From the NCBI GenBank assembly GCA_964406005.1, contig CAYOPZ010000013.1, positions 12,724 to 76,723 on the forward strand: a stretch of 64,000 nucleotides of DNA. The letters run 5' to 3'. Below the pieces are notes generated by a model. The model was not told the origin of the DNA, ran no database searches, and saw only the letters and a program-made list of their open reading frames with translations. A program made the translations under genes and the position numbers. Of this stretch, positions 7,985-16,207 are shown one piece after another; within the stretch, counting starts at the first letter, position 1; the number at the start of each line of letters is the position of its first letter. This DNA comes from CAYOPZ01 sp964406005 (lineage in GTDB: Bacteria; Bacteroidota; Bacteroidia; Bacteroidales; SM23-62).

Positions 7985-9559
7985 TTATTCGTTTTTTAAC
8001 TGTTGTAACATTTCAAGAAATTCCAGGGCCTCCCTAAACGGTATCTCAGCCGCTTCAATATTCTCACCAAGGTACATTGTCTGACAGCCGGGAGTTTCAC
8101 AAGCCGGCCACAGGGGCAGGCCCTCACCGTTCGGGTCGCCGTTTCCGGTAAAGTTTGCCCAGTACGAGGACATCCGGTCGGCCAGTTCATAATCGGTATC
8201 GGTCCAGGGGCGGTTGCTCATATGAAGGTTGTTGTAAGCGTAGGGTACCTCACCCGTATGAAAAGCGCCGAATGCCTGCTGCCCTTCACCATAGGGAACA
8301 GACCTTGTGAAATGATACATGAAAACCCTGGATTTTCCCGTTTCATTCTGCAGTTTCATCCAGATGTATGATTGTAACCCGAAGGATTGCAGAATGCTTA
8401 ATGTGCGCTGGGACAAAAATGCGACGGAATCATTGTCTGCCGGAAAGAGCTCCATAAATCTGTCAGCATGTTCACCGTATGTTTCCATGCTCCTTTTCCT
8501 GTAGTTTTCTGCATCCAGCAGGGAACCTCCGAAGAATGCCTCATTTTCGTTCCAGCCCATCAGTACCGGTACGTCATTTTGCCTTCCTTCGGAAAAGATA
8601 TTGTAAAGCTTGTCCGGCAACAGATAACCGTCGATAACGGGGGAGGACATTCCCCGGATTGCGATGAGTTCCTGGGCAGGTTTCGATCTTAATTCAGCCA
8701 GTGAGGCGGCGCCGGCCCTTTCCTGGAACTCCAGCCCCGCCTTTTCGGCATCTTCAAGGTTATTGCTGCCCCCCATCGCATTGGCCGGCATAACGGCACC
8801 TCCGCTTTCGGCGATGGCCCGGTGGAACAGTCCGCCGGCCAGGGGGGAGGCGACAAGAAAGTTCACACTGAAGGCGCCGGCAGATTGTCCGGCAATGGTG
8901 ACATTGTCCGGATCCCCGCCGAATGACGCAATGTTCCTTTGGATCCATTTCAGTGCTTCCACCTGGTCGAGCAATCCGTAATTTCCGGAAACATGGTTTG
9001 GCGATTCGGCACTTAATTCGGGGTGGGCCAGAAAGCCGATCACACCCAGGCGGTAATTTACAGTGATGAATACCACACCTTTTTTCGCCATTTCTTCACC
9101 GTCGTATATCTCAACAGAACCGGAACCTCCGGTAAATGCTCCGCCGTGAATGAATACGAGTACCGGGAGTTTGCCATCCGGTGATCCGGCCGCAGTCCAT
9201 ATATTCAGGTAGAGGCAGTCCTCGCTGAGCGGTTCCGGCGGGGCGATGAATTCATCGGTCCACATCATGAACGGGACCGGTGTGGATTGCATTGCACTGG
9301 CTTCGAATTCCGTGCATTCGAGGATTCCTTCCCAGTTTTTGTGGGGACGGGGAGCTTTCCACCTAAGTTCTCCCACAGGAGGCGCTGCGAAAGGGATCCC
9401 TCTGTAAATGAATACATTACTGTCGGAATTCATCGTCCCCCTTATTTCCCCGTTTTCAGTCCGCACCACCGTGGTCAAACCGTTGCTGCGTTCAACACAC
9501 GCGTTAAAGCCGGTGAGCATGACTGCCGCAAGAATACCAATAACGCAGATTTGTTTCAT
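7985..9559 (-). CDS. Carboxylesterase type B family lipoprotein
   Basis: 524-aa alpha/beta hydrolase of the para-nitrobenzyl esterase/cholinesterase family. A lipoprotein signal ends at Cys21 (LTGFNAC). Visible are EDCLYLNIW, the oxyanion segment HGGAF (~138-142), the nucleophile elbow GQSAG with Ser226, and a His in AFHTGEVPY near residue 435 as the likely triad base. It cleaves carboxylic esters; in plant-polysaccharide degraders such enzymes often act on acetyl or phenolic esters, which is only a suggestion here. It follows the preceding esterase gene by 14 bp, so the two are probably co-transcribed. Confidence 0.88.
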   Translation of the reverse strand: MKQICVIGILAAVMLTGFNACVERSNGLTTVVRTENGEIRGTMNSDSNVFIYRGIPFAAPPVGELRWKAPRPHKNWEGILECTEFEASAMQSTPVPFMMWTDEFIAPPEPLSEDCLYLNIWTAAGSPDGKLPVLVFIHGGAFTGGSGSVEIYDGEEMAKKGVVFITVNYRLGVIGFLAHPELSAESPNHVSGNYGLLDQVEALKWIQRNIASFGGDPDNVTIAGQSAGAFSVNFLVASPLAGGLFHRAIAESGGAVMPANAMGGSNNLEDAEKAGLEFQERAGAASLAELRSKPAQELIAIRGMSSPVIDGYLLPDKLYNIFSEGRQNDVPVLMGWNENEAFFGGSLLDAENYRKRSMETYGEHADRFMELFPADNDSVAFLSQRTLSILQSFGLQSYIWMKLQNETGKSRVFMYHFTRSVPYGEGQQAFGAFHTGEVPYAYNNLHMSNRPWTDTDYELADRMSSYWANFTGNGDPNGEGLPLWPACETPGCQTMYLGENIEAAEIPFREALEFLEMLQQLKNE

Positions 9560-9573
9560 GGTTTGGCAAAAGC

Positions 9574-11295
9574 CTATTCATTCATCTCGATCACACCTGT
9601 GGACATCATCCCGGAGGCTTCATCTGCGGGCAGGCTCCATTCGTGATCGAAAGATCCCTGGCTGACCGCATTGTCAGGCGTATCCTTGAAAAGGATAAAA
9701 TCCCGGTAGTTCCTGAGGTCCTCGGCTTTCAAACCCATAAATGACATGCCGCGGGCCTCCGGTGCCTCTGCCGGCGGGGTCCACCACGGCAGGCCGGAAT
9801 TGATCAGAATGTAATGACCGTTCATGGGATAAATATAAACGAGTCCGTATTCCCCTGCATCCGGATTGAGGTGAAGGGGCAGTTTATCTGCGAATCTTTC
9901 AATCACACTGTTGGTTTCCCTTGTCCCGAAGAGAATGAGATTGGAAGTTTCCAGGTCACTCTGCCTGACCTGCTCGTCTGACAATACCCTCGGGAATACC
10001 ATGATCCTGCCCAAAAATCCCCGGTCGGCCGCCCAGTCGGCAGCTGCCGCTGCCTGGGCGCGCCTTGCTTCCTGCTCTTCAGGTGAAGGGTCCCCGCCGG
10101 TACCGTAAACATATACATGATTGCTTTCCACGGCGGCATAAAGCGGACCCTCCGCACCTTTTTGTTTCGAATGTAGCCCGGGTGTGTATTTCCGGTTCAC
10201 CCAGGTTCCGTTCTCTTTAATAAAGGATACGGCATCGGGGGTTTTGACGGTAAAGGTTTTTCCATCGACACTGATCCGGACCCTTTTTCCCATGTCAAAC
10301 TGCGGATGACCGGCAAGGTTCAGGGTGAAGGCATCCAGCGAGGATGTGGAGATCCCGATGGCGTTGACACCGGTAAATTCCGCATCTATGTTGGCCGGGG
10401 TTCCGGGGGTCAGTTTATCCATGGTGACCCAGTAGGCCTTGTTGTACTTATACCATTCTGTTCGGAATTCAACGTGCTGGGGATAAAGGTCCCTTTCAAA
10501 CTGTGAAAACCAGTCGAATATGAAACCGTCCTTATAGGCATATTCCCAGCTGTTGTGACTTATTCCGGGATATTCCACATAATCGAACAGCGAAGCGTTT
10601 TCCGTGAATTCCTTTCTCCAGGTCTGAGCGGTCTCGTACAGGCCATCCCTGTCCCCGATGAACAGGTGTACCGGCAGATTGCCGGCATTACAGCTCAGAT
10701 CAAGAGTACCGTCGGGAGGCGCCGGGCAGCATGGTGCCAAGGCGGCCCAGATGTCCGGCCGGGTCAGCCCCAGCCATATGGTTCCGCCTCCTCCCATGGA
10801 AAGGCCGGTGAGGTATATGCGATCTTCGTCTATGCGAAAACGGCTTTTCAGATCGTCAAGCATTTCATATACATCCTGTTCCGGAATGCCCTGGTATCCG
10901 GCCGTACCACGCGCATAGGGAGCGGCGACAATATAATCCACATCCTTGAGAACAGGGTAATACCGGGTAACTTCCAGGTCGGTCTGGACAGGGCTGAAAC
11001 CGGGAGTCATGAAATCTGGACCCTGGATGTTTCCCTGTCCGAATGCACGGCGCAATCCGAGGCGGTGATTCGATATGGCGCCATGCAGGAATATTACCAG
11101 GGGATATTCTTTTGACTGGTCAAAATTCTCGGGTATGTATACTGCATAAGGCTGGTCGGTTTCGTCAACCGAAGAAAAGAAAGACAGATCCTGGGGGCCG
11201 GATTTGAGTTTCTGCCCGCTGACAATACCGGTATTCAGCAATGCTGCTGCAAGGAAGAAAAAGGTAAAATACCTGATGTAATAATTTTTTTTCAT
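9574..11295 (-). CDS. Secreted alpha/beta hydrolase (PHB-depolymerase/feruloyl-esterase-like)
   Basis: 573 aa with a Sec signal peptide (cleavage near VSG-QK). The esterase core lies in residues ~45-270: LVIFLHG oxyanion region, GLSMGG with nucleophile Ser166, an acid residue probably in GDRDG, and the triad His in GISHNSW. The C-terminal ~300 residues have no recognisable catalytic motif and look beta-rich, possibly an accessory domain. The GLSMGG core with this insertion pattern is shared with secreted carbohydrate esterases and polymer depolymerases. It is the first gene of a minus-strand set with the carboxylesterase (14-bp gap) and perhaps the barrel protein. The substrate is not determinable. 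Confidence 0.8.
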   Translation of the reverse strand: MKKNYYIRYFTFFFLAAALLNTGIVSGQKLKSGPQDLSFFSSVDETDQPYAVYIPENFDQSKEYPLVIFLHGAISNHRLGLRRAFGQGNIQGPDFMTPGFSPVQTDLEVTRYYPVLKDVDYIVAAPYARGTAGYQGIPEQDVYEMLDDLKSRFRIDEDRIYLTGLSMGGGGTIWLGLTRPDIWAALAPCCPAPPDGTLDLSCNAGNLPVHLFIGDRDGLYETAQTWRKEFTENASLFDYVEYPGISHNSWEYAYKDGFIFDWFSQFERDLYPQHVEFRTEWYKYNKAYWVTMDKLTPGTPANIDAEFTGVNAIGISTSSLDAFTLNLAGHPQFDMGKRVRISVDGKTFTVKTPDAVSFIKENGTWVNRKYTPGLHSKQKGAEGPLYAAVESNHVYVYGTGGDPSPEEQEARRAQAAAAADWAADRGFLGRIMVFPRVLSDEQVRQSDLETSNLILFGTRETNSVIERFADKLPLHLNPDAGEYGLVYIYPMNGHYILINSGLPWWTPPAEAPEARGMSFMGLKAEDLRNYRDFILFKDTPDNAVSQGSFDHEWSLPADEASGMMSTGVIEMNE

Positions 11296-11355
11296 AGCGT
11301 GTAATTTTAAATATGGTTATATGGCAGTTAGTGACATATTTTTAAATAAGACCCG

Positions 11356-11374
11356 GCAGGCAGTATCTGCCTGC
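11356..11374. repeat. Short perfect hairpin in the divergent gap
   Basis: GCAGGCAG (11356-11363) and CTGCCTGC (11367-11374) form an 8-bp stem with a 3-nt loop. No T-tract follows on either strand, so it is not a standard terminator. The rest of the 249-bp gap shows no coding remnant; it is AT-rich toward 11545. Confidence 0.5.
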
Positions 11375-11508
11375 AAGGCAGTCACGGGAATACAATAGTC
11401 AATCAATTTACAAACAATTAATCTAATCTGAAAACTCACCTGATGACAGAGACCCGGTCAGATACCTGTGACGAAGCATTGAAATTTAATGTAATTAAAT
11501 TTTTATTT

Positions 11509-11522
11509 TGAACATATGTTCA
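11509..11522. promoter_or_regulatory. Perfect 14-bp palindrome, candidate operator of the DUF134 operon
   Basis: TGAACATATGTTCA is fully self-complementary. It lies 22 bp before the DUF134 start codon and directly upstream of a near-consensus -7 box, so a bound dimer would sit between -33 and -7. Autoregulation by the DUF134 protein is inferred from position only. Confidence 0.55.
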
Positions 11523-11523
11523 T

Positions 11524-11531
11524 TATATTTA
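11524..11531 (+). promoter_or_regulatory. Near-consensus -7 box of the ORP-like operon
   Basis: TATATTTA matches TAnnTTTG in all but the last base and lies 13 bp from the ATG at 11545, giving a very short leader. Confidence 0.4.
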
Positions 11532-11544
11532 CGATAAAAAGCGT

Positions 11545-12000
11545 ATGCCAAGGCCACAATACGATAGAATCGTGCATGAACCGCCACTCTTCTCGGAATT
11601 CAAGCCGCTGGGAATAAAAGGACAGGACCTGGAACAGGTGCTGCTGACGCTCGATGAATTCGAAGCATTCCGCCTGGCTGATCATTTAGGTATGTCACAT
11701 GCTTCTGCAGCCGATGAAATGGAAGTTTCGCGTCCTACGTTTACCAGGCTGATCGAAAAATCAAGAAAGAAAATCGCTGATTTTTTAATTCAGGGCAGGT
11801 TGCTTACCATTGAGGGTGGCAGCATCCATTTCAGACACAACATCATTCGCTGTCGGAGTTGTGGTCATATGTTCAGAATTAATATGGACACTACCATAAC
11901 AGAATGCCCGGCATGTCATTCAAAGGACCTTATCAATCTGGCCGGCGGCTTCGGTCACGGTAAGTGCTGCAATTTTAAACATCAAAACAAAAGGAGGTAA
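11545..12000 (+). CDS. DUF134 family DNA-binding protein with C-terminal zinc ribbon
   Basis: 151 aa. Residues 1-90 are the DUF134 core: MPRP start, LTLDEFEAFRLAD, and a helix-turn-helix around MSHASAADEMEVSRPTFTRL. Residues ~100-125 add a zinc ribbon, with Cys103/Cys106 (CRSC) and Cys121/Cys124 (CPAC); many family members are shorter and lack it. The family is usually found beside NifX-type and MinD-type genes in anaerobes, as here, and is taken to be the local regulator. A perfect palindrome precedes the gene. Its last codons (Asn-Lys-Arg-Arg) encode the Shine-Dalgarno sequence of the next gene, coupling the two. Confidence 0.88.
   Translation: MPRPQYDRIVHEPPLFSEFKPLGIKGQDLEQVLLTLDEFEAFRLADHLGMSHASAADEMEVSRPTFTRLIEKSRKKIADFLIQGRLLTIEGGSIHFRHNIIRCRSCGHMFRINMDTTITECPACHSKDLINLAGGFGHGKCCNFKHQNKRR
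11990..11998 (+). promoter_or_regulatory. Perfect Shine-Dalgarno site
   Basis: AAAGGAGGT sits 5 nt (from GGAGG) before the ATG at 12003 and overlaps the stop codon of the DUF134 gene. Such full anti-SD complementarity is uncommon for genes of Bacteroidota and fixes the start of the next gene. Confidence 0.8.
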
Positions 12001-12002
12001 TC

Positions 12003-12281
12003 ATGTCAAAAGGAAACAGAACAGGGCCGTTGGGTGAAGGCCCGCAAACAGGAAGACGCATGGGATGGAGGAGCGGATCGGGAAGCAGAATCCGGGGTGG
12101 CAGAGGCCGGAACATGGGCGGTGCTTACGGTCCCGGAGGATATTGTATCTGTGCGAAGTGCGGGGAAAAAATCCCGCACCGGGCAGGGGTGAAATGCACG
12201 ACGCTAAAATGCCCTTCATGCGGGCATACGATGATCAGGGAAGAATTACTTGAGAACAAAAGACTTAAAAATGAAGAGTAA
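12003..12281 (+). CDS. Small Gly/Arg-rich zinc-ribbon protein (DUF5320-like)
   Basis: 92 aa. The N-terminal half (SKGNRTGPLGEGPQTGRRMG, then Arg/Gly-rich) follows the pattern of small DUF5320-type proteins that accompany NifX and MinD genes in anaerobes. The C-terminal half has a four-cysteine knuckle, CAKCG and CPSCG, plus Cys and His between them, suited to a metal or Fe-S site. The start is fixed by a perfect ribosome-binding site. The biochemical role is unknown; a scaffold or carrier in cofactor handling is a guess from context. It ends 1 bp before the preferred start of the NifX-like gene. Confidence 0.7.
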   Translation: MSKGNRTGPLGEGPQTGRRMGWRSGSGSRIRGGRGRNMGGAYGPGGYCICAKCGEKIPHRAGVKCTTLKCPSCGHTMIREELLENKRLKNEE

Positions 12282-12282
12282 G

Positions 12283-12615
12283 ATGAAGTTTGCCATTCCG
12301 ACGGTAAATGATGTACTGACACCCCATTTCGGACACTGCGAGAAATTTGCAATCATCGAAACAGAGAATGACCGTATTGTAAGCACGGGTTTTCTTGATC
12401 CGCCGGCCCATCAACCCGGAGCCTACCCGATGTTCCTGGCCGGTCAGGGAGTCCATGTCATTATCTCGGGAGGCATGGGCAGAAGGGCCCGGGACCTGTT
12501 TGCCCGGAACAATATCGCGGTTTGTATCGGTGTTCCAAGCGATACCCCTCAATTCCTTGTTGAGCAATATCTGCAGGATCAGTTGAAAACAGGCGAAAAT
12601 CCATGTGATCATTAA
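12283..12615 (+). CDS. NifX/NifB-type dinitrogenase cofactor-binding domain protein (ORP-like), copy 1
   Basis: About 110 aa from the Met of MKFAIPTVND; an in-frame ATG at 12271 would add four residues and overlap the previous gene. Single Fe-Mo cofactor-binding fold, with HFGHCEKFAIIE near the N-terminus and the GGMGRRARDLF loop. Stand-alone members bind metal-sulfur clusters; the orange protein of Desulfovibrio, which carries a Mo-Cu-S cluster, belongs here. It is followed 2 bp later by a MinD-type ATPase. No nitrogenase genes are in the window, so a nitrogenase role is unlikely. The cluster metal is unknown. Confidence 0.88.
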   Translation: MKFAIPTVNDVLTPHFGHCEKFAIIETENDRIVSTGFLDPPAHQPGAYPMFLAGQGVHVIISGGMGRRARDLFARNNIAVCIGVPSDTPQFLVEQYLQDQLKTGENPCDH

Positions 12616-12617
12616 GT

Positions 12618-13478
12618 ATGAGAATCGCTGTCGCCAGCGGGAAGGGAGGCACCGGCAAAACAACCCTGTCAGCAAATCTGGCAAGTTATCTGTCAAAAGA
12701 GAGGAATGTTGTTCTGGTAGATCTTGACGTGGAAGAACCAAATGCGGGATTGTTTGTCAGCGCAGGGCTTGTCCGGAAGGAAGACAGATTCAGGTTGATC
12801 CCGGAATGGATTGAGGACAGATGCACATTGTGCGGTAATTGCCGGGAGGTTTGTAATTACAATGCAGTTATTCAACTCGGACCGGCCATACTGGTCTTCC
12901 CTCAATTGTGCCACGGTTGTTTTGCCTGTTCCGAATTATGTCCGTCATCCGCGCTGCCAATGGTTTCGCATAAAATGGGTGAACTGCAGCATTATCAAAA
13001 TGGCAAAATGCGTTTTATCGAAAGCAGGCTTGATATTGGGCAGGAGCAGGCAACACCGCTTATATCTCAAACAATCGAATATATCGATGATCACTTTCCC
13101 GATGATATTATTAAGATATATGATTCACCTCCGGGGACATCCTGTCCGGTAATAGAAGCGACAAAAAATGCCGATTATGTGATTCTGGTGGCGGAACCAA
13201 CGCCCTTTGGCCTGCATGATCTTACATTGGCAGTTGATGTCATGAAGAAGCTGAAAAGGGAATACGGGGTTGTGATTAATCGCCATGGTACAGGGAATGA
13301 CGGAGTGCTGAATTTCTGTAAAAATGAGCACATACCCGTACTTGCAAAAATACCTGATGACCGGAGGATTGCCGAGTTATACTCCCGGGGGGAGCTGATT
13401 TATCAGGAAATTCCCGAGGTCAGAAGGCAGCTTGAACAGATCCGGAACCATCTCATGAAAAATGTAAGTTGCCGGTGA
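12618..13478 (+). CDS. MinD/Mrp-type P-loop ATPase with inserted 2[4Fe-4S] ferredoxin domain, copy 1
   Basis: 286 aa. Deviant Walker A SGKGGTGKTT at the N-terminus and a Walker B-like DSPPGTSCP. Between them lies a bacterial ferredoxin insertion with Cys69/72/75/79 (CTLCGNCREVC) and Cys98/101/104/108 (CHGCFACSELC). Proteins of this architecture come in pairs beside NifX-like proteins in anaerobes, including the ORP complex, and are thought to use ATP and Fe-S chemistry in building or delivering a metal cofactor. The stop overlaps the GTG start of its paralogue (GTGA). Confidence 0.9.
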   Translation: MRIAVASGKGGTGKTTLSANLASYLSKERNVVLVDLDVEEPNAGLFVSAGLVRKEDRFRLIPEWIEDRCTLCGNCREVCNYNAVIQLGPAILVFPQLCHGCFACSELCPSSALPMVSHKMGELQHYQNGKMRFIESRLDIGQEQATPLISQTIEYIDDHFPDDIIKIYDSPPGTSCPVIEATKNADYVILVAEPTPFGLHDLTLAVDVMKKLKREYGVVINRHGTGNDGVLNFCKNEHIPVLAKIPDDRRIAELYSRGELIYQEIPEVRRQLEQIRNHLMKNVSCR

Positions 13479-14347
13479 GAGAAATTGTTGTCATATCGGG
13501 GAAAGGGGGAACGGGGAAAACCTCGATTGCAGCGTCCTTCGCCTGCCTTGGAGGCAGGGATGCAATGGTTGCGGATTGCGATGTAGATGCGGCAGACATG
13601 CATCTCCTCATGCAGCCGGATCTTAATGAATCACATGATTTCTACAGTGGGGAACGCGCAATGATTAACCAGGATGCATGTGACCAATGCGGCAATTGTT
13701 TTGATGTATGCCGGTTCGGTGCCATCACCCTTGAAGATGACAGGTACATGGTGGATCCCCTGGAATGTGAAGGATGCGGATATTGCACCCTTGTTTGTCC
13801 TGTCAATGCCATAACAAACGAAATTCAGCTTGCCGGTCAATGGTATGTTTCAAACATTAAAACCGGCAGCACAATGGTCCATGCCAGACTTGGCATTGGT
13901 GCGGATAATTCCGGGAAGCTCGTTGCGAAAGTCAAGAATGAGGCCAGGGAAACAGCAAAAAGGAAAAACCATGAATGGATCATTATTGACGGAGCCCCCG
14001 GTATCGGGTGCCCGGTAATTTCATCTCTCTCGGGGGCGGACTTTGCAGTACTGGTCAGCGAACCCACCGTTTCGGGTTTGCATGATCTGAAAAGGGTATA
14101 TGAACTGGTTAGGAAATTTAACATCAGGGCAGGGTGCATCATCAACAAATCAGACCTTAACGCCGGGACATCCGAAAAAATTGAAAAATTCGTGAAGGAT
14201 GAGAATATCATGTATCTCGCCCGTCTGCCATATGACGAAACCTTTACGGAATCGATGACATACGGGCAGGCAATTGTTGAATATGCCGGGAATAACCTGA
14301 CAGAAATGATTACGGATGGCTGGAACAAAATAAAACAGGCAATATGA
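13475..14347 (+). CDS. MinD/Mrp-type P-loop ATPase with inserted 2[4Fe-4S] ferredoxin domain, copy 2
   Basis: 290 aa from GTG at 13475, which overlaps the preceding TGA by 4 bp; an upstream TTG at 13469 is also in frame but less likely. SGKGGTGKTS Walker A, then CDQCGNCFDVCRFGAI and CEGCGYCTLVCPVNAI as the two cluster motifs, then DGAPGIGCPV as the Walker B region. It is homologous to copy 1 over its full length but clearly diverged, so the pair probably forms a heterodimer. It ends with an ATGA overlap into the second NifX-like gene, which implies tight translational coupling. Confidence 0.9.
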   Translation: MREIVVISGKGGTGKTSIAASFACLGGRDAMVADCDVDAADMHLLMQPDLNESHDFYSGERAMINQDACDQCGNCFDVCRFGAITLEDDRYMVDPLECEGCGYCTLVCPVNAITNEIQLAGQWYVSNIKTGSTMVHARLGIGADNSGKLVAKVKNEARETAKRKNHEWIIIDGAPGIGCPVISSLSGADFAVLVSEPTVSGLHDLKRVYELVRKFNIRAGCIINKSDLNAGTSEKIEKFVKDENIMYLARLPYDETFTESMTYGQAIVEYAGNNLTEMITDGWNKIKQAI

Positions 14348-14688
14348 GAATCGCATTTACTGCAACAGGCATTCACTGGGATTCCATGATGGATCCCCGG
14401 TTTGGCCGGACCGAATTTCTTCTTGTCTATGATGAAGAAAAAAATGAACTTCTGCATTTTGATAACAGGGCGATAGAAAAAGAGGCCCATGGTGCAGGTC
14501 CGAAAACTGCTCAAAAATTGTATGAGCTTCGGGCAGACGTTCTTATCACCGGAAACGGCCCGGGTGACAATGCTGCAAATGTTCTGGACCGGACCGGTGT
14601 CAGAATATATACAGGAGCGGAGGGATTCACCGTAAAGGAAGCCTTCCAGGCATATCAGAAGAACAAATTGGCCGAATACCGGTCATGA
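14344..14688 (+). CDS. NifX/NifB-type cofactor-binding domain protein (ORP-like), copy 2
   Basis: 114 aa; MRIAFTATG start, DPRFGRTEFLLVYD, and the GNGPGDNAANVL loop of the fold. Unlike copy 1 it has no Cys in the HFG-type segment (RFGRTEF), so the two may bind different ligands or act as carrier and acceptor. It starts within the stop codon of the ATPase (ATGA). The presence of two diverged NifX-like proteins with two ATPases in one operon is the core of the cluster. Confidence 0.87.
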   Translation: MRIAFTATGIHWDSMMDPRFGRTEFLLVYDEEKNELLHFDNRAIEKEAHGAGPKTAQKLYELRADVLITGNGPGDNAANVLDRTGVRIYTGAEGFTVKEAFQAYQKNKLAEYRS

Positions 14689-14715
14689 ACGGGATTATAC
14701 AAAGTGATTCATACC

Positions 14716-15351
14716 ATGCCGAAGACCATACCCTTTGATAATTACCCGGACGAGTATGACAACTGGTTTGTCCTGAATAAATATGTTTTTCAGTCTGAAT
14801 TGAATGCCATTATGGATGCATTGCCTGTCAGGGGAAGAGGAGTTGAAATTGGTGTGGGAAGCGGCATTTTTGCCGAACCACTGGGAATTACCGAAGGGGT
14901 AGAGCCTTCACGGGCGATGCGCACAAGGGCTAAAAAGAGAAATATCAATGTAATTGACGCAGTTGCGGAGGATCTGCCATATCCCGATAATAGCATTGAT
15001 TTCGCATTGATGGTTACCACCATCTGTTTTGTGGATGACATCTATAAATCTTTTGAAGAAGTACACCGTATCTTAACGGATAAGGGCCGTTTCATCATTG
15101 GATTTGTTGATAAAAACAGTCATGTTGGAAAACAGTATCTGGTACATAAAGATGAAAGCATTTTTTATAAAGATGCCGTGTTTTACAGTACGGAAGATGT
15201 GTACAGGATATTGAAATATGCAGGATTTGAGATTGAAAATACCTGTCAAACCGTCTTTGGGGACCTGGAAAAAATAAAGAAAATTCAGGATGTCCTGCCT
15301 GGATATGGCCGGGGCAGTTTTGTTGTCGTAGCTGCCGGAAAGAATGTATAA
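14716..15351 (+). CDS. Class I SAM-dependent methyltransferase
   Basis: 211 aa from the Met of MPKTIPFDNY; an in-frame GTG at 14704 would add four residues. SAM-binding motif I is GVEIGVGSGIFAEPLGI, motif II/III region EDLPYPDNSIDFALMV, and the C-terminal strand pattern is that of the UbiE/MenG-like methyltransferase superfamily. The substrate is not evident. This type of gene recurs beside NifX/MinD/DUF134 genes in anaerobes, so it likely belongs to the same pathway. It overlaps the DUF89 start by 8 bp. Confidence 0.82.
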   Translation: MPKTIPFDNYPDEYDNWFVLNKYVFQSELNAIMDALPVRGRGVEIGVGSGIFAEPLGITEGVEPSRAMRTRAKKRNINVIDAVAEDLPYPDNSIDFALMVTTICFVDDIYKSFEEVHRILTDKGRFIIGFVDKNSHVGKQYLVHKDESIFYKDAVFYSTEDVYRILKYAGFEIENTCQTVFGDLEKIKKIQDVLPGYGRGSFVVVAAGKNV

Positions 15352-16207
15352 GGAATGTATACCATGCATTTTAACAAGCTATTTGCGGCTGGTTGAAACA
15401 GGGGTCGTACCCGGGTCACTTCAGGAGGTGATTTTTCGCCGGTTGCTGGAGTTTTTATCCAGGGTTGACTACAATCTGTCACCGCCGGCACTGGCACGGG
15501 AAATGCACAGGTTGATCCGTGAATCTGTTCATGATCGGGATCCCTATCACCGGGTCAAGGATAAATACAATCGTCTCATGCTGGAATTATATCCGGAATT
15601 CGAGCGTATGATTAACGGATCCGGGGATCCTTTTGATAAGGCAATGCGGCTGGCAATTGCCGGTAATGTGATTGATTTTGGTACCAGCTTCCAGCTGGAT
15701 GTTATGACTGCTATAAACAAGGTAATGGAAGCCGATCTGGCCATTGACGATTCCCTGGTTCTTCGCCGTGATCTCGAACGGGCTGCCTCGCTGCTTTATA
15801 TCGGAGACAACTGCGGGGAGATTGTATTGGACAAACTTTTTCTTGCCTGCATGGATGTCCCGGAAAAATATTTTGCTGTCCGGAACAGCCCGGTAATAAA
15901 CGATGTTACCCCGGAGGATGCAGATATAACAGGCATGGGAAAGGTAGCCAGGGTAATCACCACCGGCGATGATGCCCCCGGTGCAGTATGGGAATCGGCT
16001 TCAGATGAGTTTAAGGATGTATTTAAAACTGTGGATGTCGTTATCTCCAAGGGACAGGGAAATCTGGAAGGATTGTTAAATGTTACCCATGATCATATTT
16101 ATTTTCTCATGGTCATCAAATGTGATTTCATCGCGGAACGGGTGGGAGCAGGAAAGGGGGGATTCATAGTGAAAAAAGGAAATGAAAATCACCATTCTTT
16201 ACGATAA
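15344..16207 (+). CDS. DUF89/ARMT1-like metal-dependent phosphatase
   Basis: 287 aa. Starts with the family's Cys-rich N-terminus (ECIPCILTSYLR), followed by a helical region with RVKDKYN and an alpha/beta domain with GDNCGEIVLDKL and SKGQGNLEGL, the conserved metal/phosphate-site segments. Characterised DUF89 proteins are divalent-metal phosphatases acting on damaged phosphometabolites. The short prokaryotic AF1104-type group, to which this belongs by length and CxxC start, is less studied. It overlaps the genes on both sides (8 bp and 26 bp), so it is fully embedded in the operon. Confidence 0.82.
   Translation: MYKECIPCILTSYLRLVETGVVPGSLQEVIFRRLLEFLSRVDYNLSPPALAREMHRLIRESVHDRDPYHRVKDKYNRLMLELYPEFERMINGSGDPFDKAMRLAIAGNVIDFGTSFQLDVMTAINKVMEADLAIDDSLVLRRDLERAASLLYIGDNCGEIVLDKLFLACMDVPEKYFAVRNSPVINDVTPEDADITGMGKVARVITTGDDAPGAVWESASDEFKDVFKTVDVVISKGQGNLEGLLNVTHDHIYFLMVIKCDFIAERVGAGKGGFIVKKGNENHHSLR

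Noticed and set aside
11356..11374. Hairpin GCAGGCAG/CTGCCTGC as a terminator
   Set aside because: No T-tract on either strand and it lies in the gap between divergent gene starts.
12283..14688. NifX-like genes as part of nitrogen fixation
   Set aside because: No nifHDK, nifB or nifEN is present and the paired MinD-ferredoxin ATPases point to the ORP-type clusters instead.
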